Shown piece by piece: positions 1 to 9,490 of a DNA stretch of 64,000 bases. The translations under genes were made by a program, and so were the position numbers. The stretch is from Bin5 sp009843665. GTDB lineage: Bacteria > Chloroflexota > Anaerolineae > Caldilineales > Caldilineaceae. Each line of letters opens with the position of its first letter. Positions within the stretch are counted from its first letter, which is position 1. The DNA lies in assembly GCA_965220285.1 (NCBI GenBank), contig OZ244818.1, positions 1,178,001 to 1,242,000 on the forward strand, in the 5' to 3' direction. The notes beneath the pieces are model-generated. The model had not been told where the DNA came from and searched no databases. It saw only the letters and a program-made list of their open reading frames with translations.

Positions 1-1193
1 ACATATACGCCCGCGTCGCGCAGCGCCTGTTCCAGTTCGTATGCCTGGGTGATTGGAATGATGCGGTCGACATCGGTGTGAATGATCATTGTCGGCGGCA
101 GTTGGGAGGCAGTGTAGACCGGCGAGAAGTAAAGGAAGGGCAGGGGATAGAGATTTGCCGGGCCCATTGCAGGGATCAGGTATTGGAATCTTTCGGGAAA
201 GGTCAGGCGTTTGGCATAGAAGTCTGCGCTGCCGGTGAAGGCGTTGCTGACACCTCCCAGGGTCAGCCAGGCGACGAACTGATCCCGCTCATCCCGCAGT
301 AACCGGTTGACCATAGCGCTGCTGAAGCTGCCCCCTAAGGCCACCGCAGGCACGCCGGCCAGATCGACGCCCAGGTGACCGCCGCGGGCCAGTGCCAGCG
401 CGAGGCGGGCGTCCTCGGCATGGGCAGCCACATCCAATCCCCACGCGCCGGTCGGGGACAGCGCAAGTACCGTATAGCCGGCATCAGCCAGGGCCACGTT
501 TACCGGCGTCCAGTCGTCGACCCACCCGGGAAAGAGACCGAATAAGAGAGGCAGCCTCGCGCCGGAATCGGGGAAGGGACGGTAGAGCCGAAGGGAAATG
601 ATTCGAGCACCTGCGCGTGTGAAAGCGTACGCGCGTTCCCAGGCGATTGCGCCCGCGGGAAATGGAGCCGTCTTCGTGACCGGTTCGCTCGACCAGAGAT
701 CTGCGGCCTCCGGCAAGGGGGCGGGCAATGGGCGAGGTCGGTGACGGCGCAGGACGAGCGCGGGTACCTGGGTCGTTTGGGTTGCCTGCACTGTGACAGG
801 ATAGGGGAGGTCGAATGCTCCGCTGAGGGCGGTCTCTTCAAATCCTGGGGCGACAGCCGCGGGCACATACCGGCCAGCTGGGATGTTGTCAATGCGATAG
901 TGCCCGGACTCGTCTGTGCGTGCGGCATAGGGTGTACCAGTTCGCGTGGCAACGATTACGGCGGCATCTTCCACGGGTTCACCTGCATACAGCACCTGAC
1001 CGGAAAGGCTGCCTCTGGCGACGGACGGGGCAGGTTCAACCGGACCTCCAAGACGCTGTTCGAGCATGTATCCGAGCACATTCACCGTTGGTGAGGGTTC
1101 GCAGGCTGCGACCAGCGCGGTGGACAGTAGAAGGAGGGGTAGACGGAGGAATGTCCACTGAATGCGGGGAAGGAAACGGTTGGCGGTGTTCAC
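1..1193 (-). CDS. Secreted lipoprotein alpha/beta hydrolase with N-terminal carboxypeptidase-regulatory-like domain (C-terminus beyond window)
   Basis: The frame is open to the left edge, so the stop is missing. From a GTG start the product begins with a hydrophobic signal peptide ending in the lipobox VAAC, so it is probably an exported, lipid-anchored protein. Residues about 60-130 (SGQVLYAGEPVEDAAV, then DESGHYRIDNIPAGRY) look like a carboxypeptidase-regulatory (transthyretin-like) beta-sandwich. The rest resembles a dienelactone-hydrolase-like alpha/beta hydrolase: the nucleophile elbow reads GGSFSS, and near the edge TMIIHTDVDRIIPITQA carries the usual acid-residue loop. The final His lies outside the window. 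Substrate unknown. GTG was chosen because no in-frame ATG precedes the signal peptide. The shine-dalgarno is weak. Confidence 0.75.
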   Translation of the reverse strand, partial: MNTANRFLPRIQWTFLRLPLLLLSTALVAACEPSPTVNVLGYMLEQRLGGPVEPAPSVARGSLSGQVLYAGEPVEDAAVIVATRTGTPYAARTDESGHYRIDNIPAGRYVPAAVAPGFEETALSGAFDLPYPVTVQATQTTQVPALVLRRHRPRPLPAPLPEAADLWSSEPVTKTAPFPAGAIAWERAYAFTRAGARIISLRLYRPFPDSGARLPLLFGLFPGWVDDWTPVNVALADAGYTVLALSPTGAWGLDVAAHAEDARLALALARGGHLGVDLAGVPAVALGGSFSSAMVNRLLRDERDQFVAWLTLGGVSNAFTGSADFYAKRLTFPERFQYLIPAMGPANLYPLPFLYFSPVYTASQLPPTMIIHTDVDRIIPITQAYELEQALRDAGVY

Positions 1194-1331
1194 GTCGTGC
1201 TCACAGATAGGTAGAAAGCGCACCGGGCGGCAGTACGTAGGGAGTATAACACGCCACAAAAATCGAAAACAAAGGGGGTGATTCCCTAAGAATGGTGCGA
1301 GCGAGCAATAGGGCTCACGATGGCAAGGCAG

Positions 1332-1360
1332 TTGCGACCGGTGTCCGGGACAGCTATACT
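1332..1360 (+). promoter_or_regulatory. Candidate sigma-70 promoter for the LLM oxidoreductase operon
   Basis: TTGCGA and TATACT are separated by 17 bases, about 170 bases before the LLM gene. The remainder of the gap between the left-edge hydrolase and the LLM gene holds no convincing gene. Confidence 0.45.
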
Positions 1361-1527
1361 TGCATGGTCAATTCTCTCCAAACGTACCGGCAGACCAGCA
1401 TCCAATTCATTGACACGCCTCGCTGTTGAAAGTGGACTGCAACGGACTCATCTTTGCCGCTGGGCTGATTCTCTCAGAAACAGTGGACGACTGACGAGCG
1501 GCCGACTCGATATAAGGAGCCAATGTT

Positions 1528-2472
1528 ATGCAATCAGTAGAATTTGGCTGGCACGCGCCATCCTTCCCGACTGACGGAGTCGATGCCGACACTTTTCTGG
1601 AGCAGATGCACACTCATCTGCAGTTGATGGACGGCCATTTGACATCGGTTTGGGTGGACGATCATGTGCACCCATGGGGGACCTTTGTGCCGAGAGATAC
1701 GCCTGCCACCGAAGTGGCGACGACACTAACCTTTTTCGCTGCCCTCTATCCGAGCTATGACTGGGGCAGTCTGGTCTATTGCCAGTCCTACCGGAATCCG
1801 GCGTTGATGGCCAAAATGGCTGCTTCCCTCCAGTGGCTGACGGGCGGGCGCCACATTTTCGGGATCGGTGCCGGCTGGCTGGAGGAGGAGTACGACGCCT
1901 ACAACTGGCCATTCCCCCGACCGGCAGCAAGGATTCGGCAGTTGGAGGAGACGATTGAGATCGTAAAGTTGTTATGGACGGAGTCGCCAGCCAGCTACGA
2001 AGGGCGCCACTATCGCATCGATAACGCATATTGTCATCCGCGGCCGAGTCCGCTGCCGCCGATCATGGTCGGCGGGGGCGGCGAGCAGTTGACGTTGCGG
2101 GTGGTAGCCAAGCACGCGGACTGGTGGAATCTGCCGGGTGGGACGCCTGAGATTTATGCGCACAAGCTGCGTGTGTTGCGAGAACACTGTGAGGCGGTGG
2201 GCCGAGACTATGACGAGATACGCAAGACGAGTGCATTGCCCCCGATAGCGGTCCATGTTTCGGAGGACGTGGCCCGCCAGCAGGGCGAGGCGTCACCTTA
2301 CGCGCTGGGGGGCAGAGGCGCCCTCGTGGGCACACCGGACCAAGTGGCGGCGCAATTGCAGGCCTATGTCGATCTGGGCGTAACGCTGTTCCAGATCCGT
2401 ATTGCCGATTTCCCGGAAACTGCAGGTACGGAGCTGTTCATCCAAGAGGTCCTGCCGCGTTTTGAGGATTGA
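1528..2472 (+). CDS. LLM-class (luciferase-like, F420-dependent type) oxidoreductase
   Basis: This 314-residue TIM-barrel protein resembles bacterial luciferase-like oxidoreductases of the F420-dependent group. The supporting stretches are HIFGIGAGWLEEEYDAYNW (the conserved GIGAGW...E loop), a following helix RIRQLEETIEIVKLLW, and PPIMVGGGGEQLTLRVVAKH, the usual phosphate/cofactor end of the barrel. An AAGGAG ribosome site lies eight bases before the start. The substrate cannot be inferred; use of F420 rather than FMN is from family knowledge only. It heads a same-strand run with a Gfo/Idh/MocA dehydrogenase and an SMP-30 lactonase, which suggests a small-molecule or sugar-acid catabolic role. 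Confidence 0.85.
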   Translation: MQSVEFGWHAPSFPTDGVDADTFLEQMHTHLQLMDGHLTSVWVDDHVHPWGTFVPRDTPATEVATTLTFFAALYPSYDWGSLVYCQSYRNPALMAKMAASLQWLTGGRHIFGIGAGWLEEEYDAYNWPFPRPAARIRQLEETIEIVKLLWTESPASYEGRHYRIDNAYCHPRPSPLPPIMVGGGGEQLTLRVVAKHADWWNLPGGTPEIYAHKLRVLREHCEAVGRDYDEIRKTSALPPIAVHVSEDVARQQGEASPYALGGRGALVGTPDQVAAQLQAYVDLGVTLFQIRIADFPETAGTELFIQEVLPRFED

Positions 2473-2517
2473 ACAAAGTCGCGTCCGCTCTGCCTTTTCT
2501 CTTACTCCAACCGGTTC

Positions 2518-3750
2518 ATGCTTGCAAGGGTACAGGACATGAACGACAGAATAGGCGTTGGGATTGTGGGGCTAGGGCTGGCGGCAACTGCTCATATCCA
2601 GGGATACCTGAGCCACCCTTCTGCGAAAATACTGGCCGTCTGTGACACTGACGGCGGGCGGGCCGCGGCATTCGGCGAGCGGTACGGCGTCGAACGCGTA
2701 TATACGTCCTATTCAGATTTACTGGACGACCGCGACGTACAGGTCATCGATATCGCGACGCCTACTTTCTTGCACACAAGGATGACGGGGCAGGCTGCGC
2801 AGGCGGGCAAACATATCCACTGCGAGAAACCGTTTTGCCGCAGCGTGGCAGAGGGGATGGATGCGGTGCGGGCCGTGAAGAACGCCGGCGTCAAGCTGCT
2901 GGTTGGCGAGACGTATGTGTTTCTCACTTCGCACATGAAGGCGCGTGCACTCATCATGGATGGCGCAATCGGCCGGCCCCTGCAGATTCGGCAGAGACAC
3001 GGCGCCTGGCGGCGGCGGGCGGACCACGAACTGCATCTCAGCGCAGCGGCGCGCGCGTGGCGACTGGACGGCGAGCAGTCCGGGGGAGGGCGCTATCCGT
3101 GGATGTTTGATCATGCGGTTCATTTCTTTGCCACAGCCGAGTATCTGATGGAGGACGCGACGATAGACGAAATCCATGCAGTGGTTGCGGCGGGAAACCG
3201 AGGGGGACGCAGGGCGGGCGCCTCCCACGACCCATACGCCACTGAAGAGTTGGACATACCCATCATTACGTGGCGATACGCGGATATGGAGCGGCAGGGC
3301 GTGTGGATGCGTGCGGACCCGCTCAACGGCAAGTACGATTTGATGCATGGCCTGAGCACAACCGTGGTCGGCGAAACTGGCATGATTGAGGCATTGGGAG
3401 AAGGCGGGCACAATTTGCTGTGGGAGGGGAAACAGCAGCATCTGATTCTGCACCGGGCGGGACGGGAGACGGTCTGCTTGCGCTTCGATGAGGAGCCAGA
3501 CCGCGTTTGGGATTCGGAGATCAGCTATTACGGGCAAGGCCATGTCAATCAGGTCCATCACTTGCTCGAAGCGATACGCCATGATCAGCCGCTTCGTTAC
3601 AGCGGCGAAGATGGTGTACATGCGGTTCGCTGCACGTTAGCGACGATTCGCTCGGCCGAGGAGGGCAGACCTGTTCGGGTTGCGGAGGTGGACGAGGCAT
3701 TTACCGCCTACGGGGAAGGCGACGCCAGGGCCAAGTCCACCCAGACATAG
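2518..3750 (+). CDS. Gfo/Idh/MocA family NAD(P)-dependent oxidoreductase
   Basis: The N-terminus carries the Rossmann motif GIVGLGLAATAHI, and the family's catalytic EKP motif appears as IHCEKPFCRS around residue 107. The C-terminal half is the alpha/beta domain that binds the sugar or inositol substrate. About 400 residues is slightly longer than usual. An alternative start at 2539 (MNDRIGVGIVGLG) gives a more typical N-terminus. The gene lies 45 bases after the LLM oxidoreductase and 93 bases before the lactonase gene, so oxidation of a sugar to a lactone followed by lactone hydrolysis is a reasonable, unproven pathway reading. Confidence 0.88.
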   Translation: MLARVQDMNDRIGVGIVGLGLAATAHIQGYLSHPSAKILAVCDTDGGRAAAFGERYGVERVYTSYSDLLDDRDVQVIDIATPTFLHTRMTGQAAQAGKHIHCEKPFCRSVAEGMDAVRAVKNAGVKLLVGETYVFLTSHMKARALIMDGAIGRPLQIRQRHGAWRRRADHELHLSAAARAWRLDGEQSGGGRYPWMFDHAVHFFATAEYLMEDATIDEIHAVVAAGNRGGRRAGASHDPYATEELDIPIITWRYADMERQGVWMRADPLNGKYDLMHGLSTTVVGETGMIEALGEGGHNLLWEGKQQHLILHRAGRETVCLRFDEEPDRVWDSEISYYGQGHVNQVHHLLEAIRHDQPLRYSGEDGVHAVRCTLATIRSAEEGRPVRVAEVDEAFTAYGEGDARAKSTQT

Positions 3751-3843
3751 ACTGCTTTGAACTGGGTGACATTCGAGTTTTCGGTTCTCATTCTATCGGA
3801 AGTCCATAGGAAAATGTGACGCAATACCCGAAGGAGAAATCGT

Positions 3844-4722
3844 ATGACAATCAGTGCCGATCTTCTTATCGATGCCCATGCACTCGTTGGTGAAGGCCCG
3901 ATTTGGGACGCTGATGCCAATGTGCTGTGGTGGGTGGATATCATGTCGAGCAAATTGTATGCCTATGACCCGGCAACGGGGGCCAACAGAGAATGGGACG
4001 TGGGGCAGCACGTGGGGACGGTTGTTCAACGGGCGTCCGGTGGGTTGATGCTGGCCCTGAAGGACGGCTTCGCCGCCTTTGACCCCGAGAACGGGGCACT
4101 GGACATGCTTGCCGATCCTGAGTCCCATCTGCCGGGGAACCGTTTCAATGACGGCAAGTGCGATCCCGGAGGCCGTTTCTGGGCCGGCACAATGGCCTAT
4201 GAAGACCAGTCGGACCAGGGGAGCGTCTACCGAATGGATACCGACCACAGCGTTCACAGGATGATCGAAGATATCGCGATTTCGAACGGCATCATCTGGA
4301 GCCTGGACGTAAAGACGATGTATTACACCGATTCGCTCGATTTCGCGATCCGGGCTTATGACTACGATGTTGAAACGGGCGGTATCCAGAATGAGCGCAT
4401 CATCATCGAATTCTCCGAAGATGTAGGCTTTGCCGACGGCTTCACGATAGACGAGGAAGGGATGCTGTGGGTGGCGCACTACGGGGCCAGCCGCGTACGG
4501 CGCTGGAATCCGGATACCTCAGGTGTGTTGGCGGAGGTGGAACTGCCGACGTCAGCCATAACTGCCTGCGCATTCGGGGGGCCGAATCTGGACCAGCTCT
4601 ACATTACAAGCGCTTCCTTCCGAATGAGCGACGCAGAGAAGGCGGAACAACCTCATGCGGGCGGACTGTTTGTGGCGGACCCCGGGGTACGAGGGGTTCC
4701 TTCTGACAAGTTCGGCGGATAA
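3844..4722 (+). CDS. SMP-30/gluconolactonase/LRE family lactonase
   Basis: This 292-residue six-bladed beta-propeller hydrolyses sugar lactones with a divalent metal ion in characterised relatives. Visible family motifs are VGEGPIWDADANVLWWVDI (metal-ligand Glu), NRFNDGKCDPGGRFWAGTM (Asn ligand and substrate loop), and ADGFTIDEEGMLWVAHYG (catalytic Asp). It ends with the usual GLFVADPGVRG signature. A strong AAGGAG lies seven bases upstream. Its place behind a Gfo/Idh/MocA dehydrogenase fits a dehydrogenase-lactonase pair. Confidence 0.9.
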   Translation: MTISADLLIDAHALVGEGPIWDADANVLWWVDIMSSKLYAYDPATGANREWDVGQHVGTVVQRASGGLMLALKDGFAAFDPENGALDMLADPESHLPGNRFNDGKCDPGGRFWAGTMAYEDQSDQGSVYRMDTDHSVHRMIEDIAISNGIIWSLDVKTMYYTDSLDFAIRAYDYDVETGGIQNERIIIEFSEDVGFADGFTIDEEGMLWVAHYGASRVRRWNPDTSGVLAEVELPTSAITACAFGGPNLDQLYITSASFRMSDAEKAEQPHAGGLFVADPGVRGVPSDKFGG

Positions 4723-4832
4723 AAGGCAGACCCTAAGGCGTACAGATGGTAATTACGGGAACAAACGGGGGGAGGAGTTCGTCTTATATTCCAGGCTCAT
4801 TGCGTGATGTTGAGATGGAAGGAGTGAGTTCA

Positions 4833-5735
4833 GTGGGACGAATACGATTAACCATTCCGATCGTTTTGTTTCTCTTGGGGATTGCTTTTGCAGGCTGCGG
4901 TGCCGGCGCTGCGGATATGGCCTTTTCCGAATCGGAAGCGATGAGCGAGCCCGTCATGGCAGACGCAGAGGCTGCCGCGGGGCAGCAGGCAACTGATGGC
5001 GCGGGGGAGCCACGCCAGGTCATCGCTAATGCTAACATTTCCCTGATTGTAGCCGATGCGGCGACGGCCCTGTCTGGAGTCGAGCAGATCGTTACGGATC
5101 TGGGCGGGTATGTGGCCGACATGGATCTGTCCAAGGGGAGGTATGACGAGTCGGACGTTTTGCGCGGCTCGTTAACGCTCCGTGTGCCTTCAGCGGGATT
5201 GGAGGAGGCGCTGGACCTGTTGCAGGCGCTGGCCACGGATGTGAATTATCTGAATGTAAACAGACAGGATGTCACGGACCAGTACAGTGACCTCGATGCG
5301 CAGCTGCGCAACCTGCGGGCAACCGAGACGGAGTTGCTGGCCCTGCTAACGGAGGTGCGTGAGAGGCCAAATGCCAAGGTAGAGGACATTCTGGCGGTCC
5401 ACCGCAGCTTGACGCAGATCCGGGGAGAGATCGAAACGCTGCAGGGACGCAAGAACCTGCTGGACAATCAGATCGATTTCTCGACGATCTGGGTTGAGTT
5501 GATCCCGGACAGCGTTTTCCGGCCGATCGTGGAGGAACCCTGGAGCGCGAGCGGACCGGTACGAAATGCGTTGCGAGCGCTGGTGGCGACGCTACAAGGG
5601 TTGCTGACGGCGCTGATTTGGGCGGTGCTGTACTTGACCCCGTTGCTGCTGGTCTTTCTAGTTCCGCTGGCTGTCCTGATTTGGCTGGTGCGTTTATGGT
5701 TGGGTCGACGCCGCAAAAGAGGGGAGTCGGAGTAA
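4833..5735 (+). CDS. DUF4349 domain lipoprotein with coiled coil and C-terminal membrane helix
   Basis: The product starts with a lipoprotein signal (IPIVLFLLGIAFAGC). A low-complexity Ala/Glu linker follows, then a DUF4349-type domain (ANISLIVADAATALSGVEQI, LTLRVPSAGLEEALDLL). A heptad-rich segment around TETELLALLTEV and a hydrophobic helix near the C-terminus, followed by RRRKRG, complete it. The topology is an outer-face domain tethered to the membrane. Function is unknown for the family. The GTG start was chosen because AAGGAG sits eight bases before it and it gives a clean signal peptide. The frame is open further upstream to an ATG at 4746. Confidence 0.8.
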   Translation: MGRIRLTIPIVLFLLGIAFAGCGAGAADMAFSESEAMSEPVMADAEAAAGQQATDGAGEPRQVIANANISLIVADAATALSGVEQIVTDLGGYVADMDLSKGRYDESDVLRGSLTLRVPSAGLEEALDLLQALATDVNYLNVNRQDVTDQYSDLDAQLRNLRATETELLALLTEVRERPNAKVEDILAVHRSLTQIRGEIETLQGRKNLLDNQIDFSTIWVELIPDSVFRPIVEEPWSASGPVRNALRALVATLQGLLTALIWAVLYLTPLLLVFLVPLAVLIWLVRLWLGRRRKRGESE

Positions 5736-5766
5736 AACGGCAGGCTTCCGGCCGAGCGCAGCTGGG

Positions 5767-6621
5767 TTAGCCTTTGAGCGCGCCAAAGGTCAGGCCGCCG
5801 GTGATATATTTCTCCAGGGCCATGCCGGCTGCGACGACGGGGATGACGCTCACGAGCGAGATGGCGCTCATGTTCCACCATTCGGTATAACCGGTCTGAC
5901 TGACCTGCATGGTCATGAAGAGGGGAATGGTGATGGCTTCACGGAAGGTCAAAGTGAGGGCGACGAGGTACTCGTTCCAGGCGCCGATGAGGGAAAGTAC
6001 GAAGACGGCCACCAGACCGGGCGCGGCCAAGGGCATGGCGATTCGGAAGAGGACACCGAGGCGGTTGGCGCCGTCGATCATTGCACTTTCCTCGATTTCC
6101 ACCGGAAGTCCTTCGAAGAAGTCGCGCATCACCCAGACGATGAAGGGAATGGCGCCACTGCTGTAGACGATGATCAGGGCCAGCCTCGTGTCGAGAAGGC
6201 CCAGTTCGCGGAACATCACGAGGAAGGCGAGAATGAAGAGCGCGCCGGGGAACATACGCTGGGACATGAAGCCGAGAACGATTGAGTTGTTGCGGCCCCC
6301 GTAATCGAAGCGGGCGAGGGCGTAGCCGGCGCTGGAACCGATAACCAGAGCGACCGTCGACGAGATGAAGGCGACGAGCACGCTGTTCATAAAGGGATCG
6401 AGGAACCAGGTGAGGCGGTCGACGAAGAGGTAGCGCCAGGCGTGAAGGCCGGGTTGAAAGTCGATAAAGGGCATGTAGGTCGCTTTGATCGACATGTCAA
6501 TGGCGTTCTTGAAAGAGGTGATCACCACCCAGTACATGGGGAAGAGGAGGATAAAGGACCAGAAGCCCAGAATGCAGTAGGATATGATCGTGCGAACCCG
6601 TTTTTGTGCGGCTAGTCCCAT
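5767..6621 (-). CDS. Carbohydrate ABC transporter permease (MalG/UgpE type)
   Basis: This is the second inner-membrane subunit of a sugar ABC importer. It is a 284-residue, six-helix protein with the cytoplasmic EAA loop that contacts the ATPase (EIEESAMIDGANRLGVLFRI). It starts MGLAAQKRVRTII, and its ATG overlaps the stop of the upstream permease gene (TGATG), implying translational coupling. The open frame extends further upstream but that part is antisense to conserved coding sequence of the partner. No ATPase gene is next to it, so a shared MsiK-type ATPase elsewhere is likely. Confidence 0.92.
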   Translation of the reverse strand: MGLAAQKRVRTIISYCILGFWSFILLFPMYWVVITSFKNAIDMSIKATYMPFIDFQPGLHAWRYLFVDRLTWFLDPFMNSVLVAFISSTVALVIGSSAGYALARFDYGGRNNSIVLGFMSQRMFPGALFILAFLVMFRELGLLDTRLALIIVYSSGAIPFIVWVMRDFFEGLPVEIEESAMIDGANRLGVLFRIAMPLAAPGLVAVFVLSLIGAWNEYLVALTLTFREAITIPLFMTMQVSQTGYTEWWNMSAISLVSVIPVVAAGMALEKYITGGLTFGALKG

Positions 6622-7547
6622 CAGTCCTTCCCCATCGCTCGTCTCGTCAGAACAAGGTATGCCCCGCCGAAGATCATCAGGACAATCAGCAGGAAGTAGG
6701 CCTGGCTGCTGCCGAAGGCCAGATCGCCTCCTTTGACCCCGGTGCGATAGATGGCGAGAGTCACCGATTCGGTGGCCTGGCCCGGCCCCCCGCCGGTCAG
6801 CACCATGATAATTTCCACGACTTTGAAGGCATCGATAATACGGATCAGGAGCGCGGTCATGGTAATGGGCATGATCAGGGGCACTGTGATGCGCCAGAAC
6901 GCCTGCAGCTGATTGGCGCCATCGACGCGGGCGGCCTCGTGCAGGTCGGGCGGCACCCCCTGGAGCGCGGCCAATAGCATCAGGATCATGAAGGAACTCC
7001 ACTGCCAGACGTCGATCGCCATCAGCGCGACCATCGCCCAGGTGGGGCTCGTCAGCCAGGGGACGCCTTCGAATCCAAAGCTGCGCAGGATGTCATTGAT
7101 GGGGCCGATGTCTTCCTGGAACAGCATGCGGCCAACGATAAAGGATACGACGACCGGACTGACCATGAGAGGCATCAGAAACCAGGTACGAAACAGTTTT
7201 TGGCCGCGAGTAATGTTGTTCAGCGCCAGGGCGACGGTCAGGCCGATGATGAGCTGCGCGGGCACAACCCCAAGCATGAAGACGACGGTATTGCGGGCAG
7301 TGCGCCAGAAGGAGCGGTTGCTCAGCAGTTTCTCGAAATTGGCCAGCCCGACGAATTTCGTGTCGAAATCCCCGATGCGGTAGAGATGCAGGTCCGTAAA
7401 GGCAGCGTAGAGGGTCCACAGCACGGGGACAGCCAGCAAGATAAGGATGATGGCAACTGCGGGCACCAGGAAGATCCACTTCCAGAGGTTGTCCTTGATT
7501 TCGAAGCGAAATCGTTTTGAAGGGTAGATTTGGGGTTCAGTTGCCAT
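6621..7547 (-). CDS. Carbohydrate ABC transporter permease (MalF/UgpA type)
   Basis: This 308-residue membrane protein has a short cytoplasmic N-terminus, six predicted helices and the EAA motif EAARVDGANQLQAFWRITVP. The family pairs with MalG-type permeases to form the channel of CUT1 sugar importers. The gene follows the binding-protein gene by about 130 bases and overlaps the next permease. The substrate cannot be read from sequence; the size and order are typical of oligosaccharide or glycerol-phosphate systems. Confidence 0.92.
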   Translation of the reverse strand: MATEPQIYPSKRFRFEIKDNLWKWIFLVPAVAIILILLAVPVLWTLYAAFTDLHLYRIGDFDTKFVGLANFEKLLSNRSFWRTARNTVVFMLGVVPAQLIIGLTVALALNNITRGQKLFRTWFLMPLMVSPVVVSFIVGRMLFQEDIGPINDILRSFGFEGVPWLTSPTWAMVALMAIDVWQWSSFMILMLLAALQGVPPDLHEAARVDGANQLQAFWRITVPLIMPITMTALLIRIIDAFKVVEIIMVLTGGGPGQATESVTLAIYRTGVKGGDLAFGSSQAYFLLIVLMIFGGAYLVLTRRAMGKD

Positions 7548-7675
7548 TTGTGCGTTGGATGCCTGGCTGGCCTGACCGTTACACCGATATGTATAGAGAA
7601 GAGAGGTAATCAGCGGCCAACGACCGGCGGCGAAGAGCCTGCCCGGTCGCTGGCCACTGACGTTGCAATCTGCGG

Positions 7676-9196
7676 TTACTTGCCCAGTGTGCGGGCGTAC
7701 AGTTCGGCCTGGTGCTGGAGGCCGCCCATGCGTTCGCTAATTTCGTTGAAAGCTGCTGCGACCTCGTCCAGGGCATCCTGAGGCGGAAGCTCGTTGGCCA
7801 GCGCCTTGGAGACGCCCAGTTCGAGCGCGTCGCGATACTGCACCCAGCCGCCGAAGGCCTGGTCGGTGACGGCGTTGGGGTGGTCGAGGGTCTCGCGGGC
7901 GGCGTTCAGATAGTCCATCGCCACTTCTTCGCCCAACTGCAGCGGGCCGGTGGCGAACTCTTCGACCGCTTCCATCTGGCTGAAGCGGTAGGGGCTGGCG
8001 CCTGTAAGGTCGGTGACGAATGCCAGGCCGCTTTCGGGCTTGGTCAGGTGGGTGACGAAGCCCCAGACGGCGTCATAGGCCAGTTCGTCGACCTGGGCGG
8101 ATACGGCGATGACCCAGCCGCCGAAGGCGTGGAATGGCGCATGGCTGGGAATGTCGAAGTAGTCCCATTCGCCGGACTTGGAGTTGAAGACCTCGTGTGA
8201 GCCCGGAAGGATGTTGTAGCCCTGCAGGCCCTGGATGACAGAGGTCTCGGGCGAGGTGGCGCTGGTGACGGCGTCCCAGTTGTAGGTCTGGGCGACGCGG
8301 CCGCCGTTCATGGCGTTGAGGGAATCACCGTAGGTGAAGTTGGTGCCGCCGGGAGGCGCCCAGTTCTGCATCTCTTCGACCCATTCGGTCAGGGCGCGGA
8401 CGAAGCCGGGATTGTTGAGACGGGCTTCGCCGGTGTCGAGGTCGATGAAGTAGGCATCGTCGTCCGGATGCTTGGCGTAGGCGGTGGCGCGAGAGTTGAA
8501 TCCCCACCAGAGGGTATCACCGCGCTTGGTCATGCAGGCGGCGCCGAAGTCGTCGTCTTCGCCATTCTCGTTCCAGTCCCAGCCGGTGAAGAATTCACAG
8601 ATGTTGCGCCACTGGTCCCAAGTGACGGCGCCTGTGTCGGGTGAGAGGTCGAAGCCGTAGCTGTCCTTGAAGCGGCTGTTGATGTCCTCGTTGGCAAAGA
8701 GGTCTTTGCGGAAGGAGTAGTAGTGGATGTCGCCGTCATAGGGCAGGGCGTAGATCTTGCCTTCCCAAGAGAGTGTATTGACGATACCGGGGAGGACGTC
8801 GTCAAAGTCGATGGCCTCCAGGACCTCGGTCGGAATCTCCTGCAGTGCGCCGGCGTTGATGACATCGGCGCGGGCGTTGCTGGGGAACTGGAAGATGTCG
8901 GCCAGATAAGTGTCGGTGGCGACCGACTGCATGATCTTGTCGGTCAGTTCCTGCTGTCCGAAGGCGCCACGCTCGAGTTCGTAGCCGTTCTCCTCGACCC
9001 ACGGCAGCATAAATGCTTCGACGCGGGCGCCCATGCCGTCCAGTCCGGCGTAGCGGATTACGATTTTCTCCGTGGACATGGCCGCTTCGCCACTGCCAGT
9101 GGGAGCCACGGGTGCGGCACAGGCGGCCAGGGCTGCGGCGCCAGCTGCGCCACCGACCAGACGGAGGAATTGACGTCGGCTTACTTTGCTTTCCAT
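7676..9196 (-). CDS. Extracellular solute-binding protein family 1 of a sugar ABC importer
   Basis: The 506-residue product begins MESKVSRRQFLRLVGGAAG, a Tat signal (SRRQFLR), and ends the signal with the lipobox LAAC, so it is exported folded and lipid-anchored. The rest is a type-1 periplasmic-binding fold with aromatic-rich segments (PYDGDIHYYSFRKDLF, GGWVIAVSAQ) common in sugar binders. The start at MESK is favoured over the upstream in-frame codon because AAGGAG lies eight bases before it. It is the first gene of an operon with two permeases and has its own strong promoter upstream. Confidence 0.9.
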   Translation of the reverse strand: MESKVSRRQFLRLVGGAAGAAALAACAAPVAPTGSGEAAMSTEKIVIRYAGLDGMGARVEAFMLPWVEENGYELERGAFGQQELTDKIMQSVATDTYLADIFQFPSNARADVINAGALQEIPTEVLEAIDFDDVLPGIVNTLSWEGKIYALPYDGDIHYYSFRKDLFANEDINSRFKDSYGFDLSPDTGAVTWDQWRNICEFFTGWDWNENGEDDDFGAACMTKRGDTLWWGFNSRATAYAKHPDDDAYFIDLDTGEARLNNPGFVRALTEWVEEMQNWAPPGGTNFTYGDSLNAMNGGRVAQTYNWDAVTSATSPETSVIQGLQGYNILPGSHEVFNSKSGEWDYFDIPSHAPFHAFGGWVIAVSAQVDELAYDAVWGFVTHLTKPESGLAFVTDLTGASPYRFSQMEAVEEFATGPLQLGEEVAMDYLNAARETLDHPNAVTDQAFGGWVQYRDALELGVSKALANELPPQDALDEVAAAFNEISERMGGLQHQAELYARTLGK

Positions 9197-9359
9197 TCTT
9201 CTTGTCTCCTTGAAATTGGATAACATGGATTGTATTGATGCCTATTGGGGAGGCGGCCATTCGGGATCTACGACTCAGTTGTCCACTGTGCCGCGGGCAT
9301 GACTTTGAACCCTTGCGGCCAAAGTGAGGAAATGGTTGCAGAATGAATATCAAGCGGGA

Positions 9360-9388
9360 ATTCTAGCGAAAAAGTCGTCGGCTGTCAA
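9360..9388 (-). promoter_or_regulatory. Strong sigma-70-type promoter of the sugar ABC operon
   Basis: Reading on the minus strand, TTGACA and TAGAAT are spaced by 17 bases, about 165 bases before the binding-protein start. The long leader carries no recognisable riboswitch. Confidence 0.6.
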
Positions 9389-9490
9389 AATTTTGGTGTC
9401 TCTATATTTTGGTGAGGTCGAAGAGGAAACATATCTTACTGCTGCCAAATTGACCATGTCATTCCGCGGCAACCCCAGGGCATACGCGTG

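Noticed and set aside
500..952. Minus-strand 150-codon open frame over the left-edge gene
   Set aside because: It is a shadow frame; the true gene reads in another minus-strand frame with signal peptide, regulatory domain and hydrolase motifs.
1320..1574. Plus-strand 84-codon frame before the LLM gene
   Set aside because: It spans the promoter and ribosome site of the LLM gene and overlaps its start.
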